Origin: Citrus sinensis
Taxonomy: Eukaryota > Streptophyta > Magnoliopsida > Sapindales > Rutaceae
DNA: 64,000 bases
Direction: 5' to 3'
Assembly: GCF_022201045.2 (NCBI RefSeq)
Contig: NC_068562.1
Location: forward strand, 4,030,001-4,094,000
The notes under the pieces were generated by a model, which did not search any database, was not told the DNA's origin, and saw nothing but the letters and a program-made list of their open reading frames with translations. The position numbers and the translations under genes were made by a program. Of the stretch, positions 63,301 through 64,000 are shown one piece after another (the first letter of the stretch is position 1; each line of letters starts with the position of its first letter).

Positions 63301-64000
63301 CATTTTTTTTGTTTAATACCGACAAGCTATTAAGCTGTGCGACTTAATAAAGTTAATATTTAATACACTATAAAGCTGTGCATTTTAATAACATTAAAAA
63401 CTTACTTTACTAAACTCCATAACTTAAAGTGTGTCCGCATGGAGAGACAAGAAAATAAGGGCGTCCGCACTTGAGAAGGACTATATATATATATATCATG
63501 TGTATATTATGTACTTACCTCATCTAACATTTCAGCATGTCCATTCAGATTGGGAGACAAACAAGATGATAATTCCATCAAATTCATTGTGCGAAGATAT
63601 TTTGGAAGTTCTACTTCATCAGCGTCTCTAAATTTTTTGCATACAATTTGATCTTCATTATCCTTTACTCTGTCATCTGCACCAGAAGCCTGATTTTTAG
63701 CATCTGCATTAATAACTAATGCTGTATCACTGAATGAATTCATACTTTACGAGCTGAATCACTTCTTTCACACAAGAAACTGTTTACTTCTTACCTAATG
63801 ACGCACGACATGGCCCAGTGTCCTTGCAACACAAACACATTTGGAACCGCAGTTCCATTAGGTAAGGAAGTTTTGATATGGCAGCAGTAGTTGTCCAGAG
63901 ATTAACAATTCTTGTCTCACACATCGAAAGACACATCAGATATGGCATGCAAGAAAAACAATCCTCATGCAAACTAGCAAGGGAAGAGCAAAAATCCAAG
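60384..64000 (-). CDS. LRR plus WD40-repeat protein with DWD box (5' end off the window)
   Basis: Likely substrate receptor of a CUL4-DDB1 ubiquitin ligase. Exons seen on the minus strand are >64000-63795, 63721-63519, 63198-62557, 62099-61659, 61332-61138, 61008-60952, 60617-60555 and 60467-60384, giving 629 residues to the stop. All are in frame; the 63721 acceptor is my least certain choice. The first exon is LRR-like ([15 protein letters not shown], then [13 protein letters not shown]). WD40 repeats start near the middle of the third exon ([20 protein letters not shown]). One repeat carries a full DWD box, [16 protein letters not shown], the DDB1-contact signature. Later repeats include [14 protein letters not shown]. 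It resembles the plant protein DHU1 (a UV-B signalling DWD protein) from memory; that assignment is tentative. Confidence 0.85.
63250..63500. repeat. TA/TG microsatellites in an LRR-WD40 intron
   Basis: Short TA and TG runs at 63250-63271 and a TA run at 63484-63496 lie in the intron 63199-63518 of the LRR-WD40 gene. Confidence 0.8.

Noticed and set aside
1-64000. A multi-gene defence or biosynthetic cluster
   Set aside because: Neighbouring genes belong to unrelated families, lie on both strands and are separated by long spacers, as in ordinary plant chromatin.

Overview
This is nuclear DNA from a flowering plant, very probably a eudicot. It is AT-rich with long gene-poor stretches, the genes have many short GT-AG introns, and several families are plant-specific: GH3, MIKC* MADS, FRIGIDA-like, a UND/U-box/ARM ligase and a DWD-type WD40 protein. 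From memory the proteins look closest to rosid trees such as Citrus, but that is inference. I rebuilt exon structures by hand from splice signals and reading-frame continuity. They are models, not transcript evidence.

Layout. 1-3.4 kb: AT-rich intergenic DNA with one MITE-like element. 3.4-6.4 kb (+): a group II GH3 auxin-amido synthetase with an auxin-response-like promoter. 8.9-11.3 kb (-): a MIKC*-type MADS-box gene with one damaged-looking splice acceptor. 11.3-25 kb: a gene desert of nested mobile-element debris (MITE-like elements, a tRNA-derived SINE, a long-TIR foldback element, a tandem duplication, a dispersed repeat pair and a possible pseudogene remnant). 25.1-28.5 kb (+): an NRAMP3/4-type vacuolar metal transporter. 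29.2-32.9 kb (+): a FRIGIDA-like protein, followed by a foldback inverted repeat. 34.2-38.6 kb (+): a membrane-anchored A1 aspartyl protease. 39-45 kb: repeats, including a minisatellite and a Mutator-type MITE with an exact 9-bp target duplication. 45.1-52.3 kb (+): a PUB4-type U-box E3 ligase. 53-57.5 kb (+): an unrecognised 496-residue plant protein. 57.8-58.7 kb (-): an unrecognised 167-residue protein, convergent with the previous gene. 60.4-64 kb (-): the 3' part of an LRR plus WD40 gene with a DDB1-binding box; it continues past the right edge.

The genes are independent plant loci, not an operon or cluster, and I see no sign of a shared pathway. I found no convincing undescribed multi-gene system. 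The points most worth checking are the splice-acceptor erosion in the MADS gene, the 18-bp palindrome joined to a G-box in the GH3 promoter, the uORF pair on the 496-residue gene, the foldback elements and the two unrecognised protein families.
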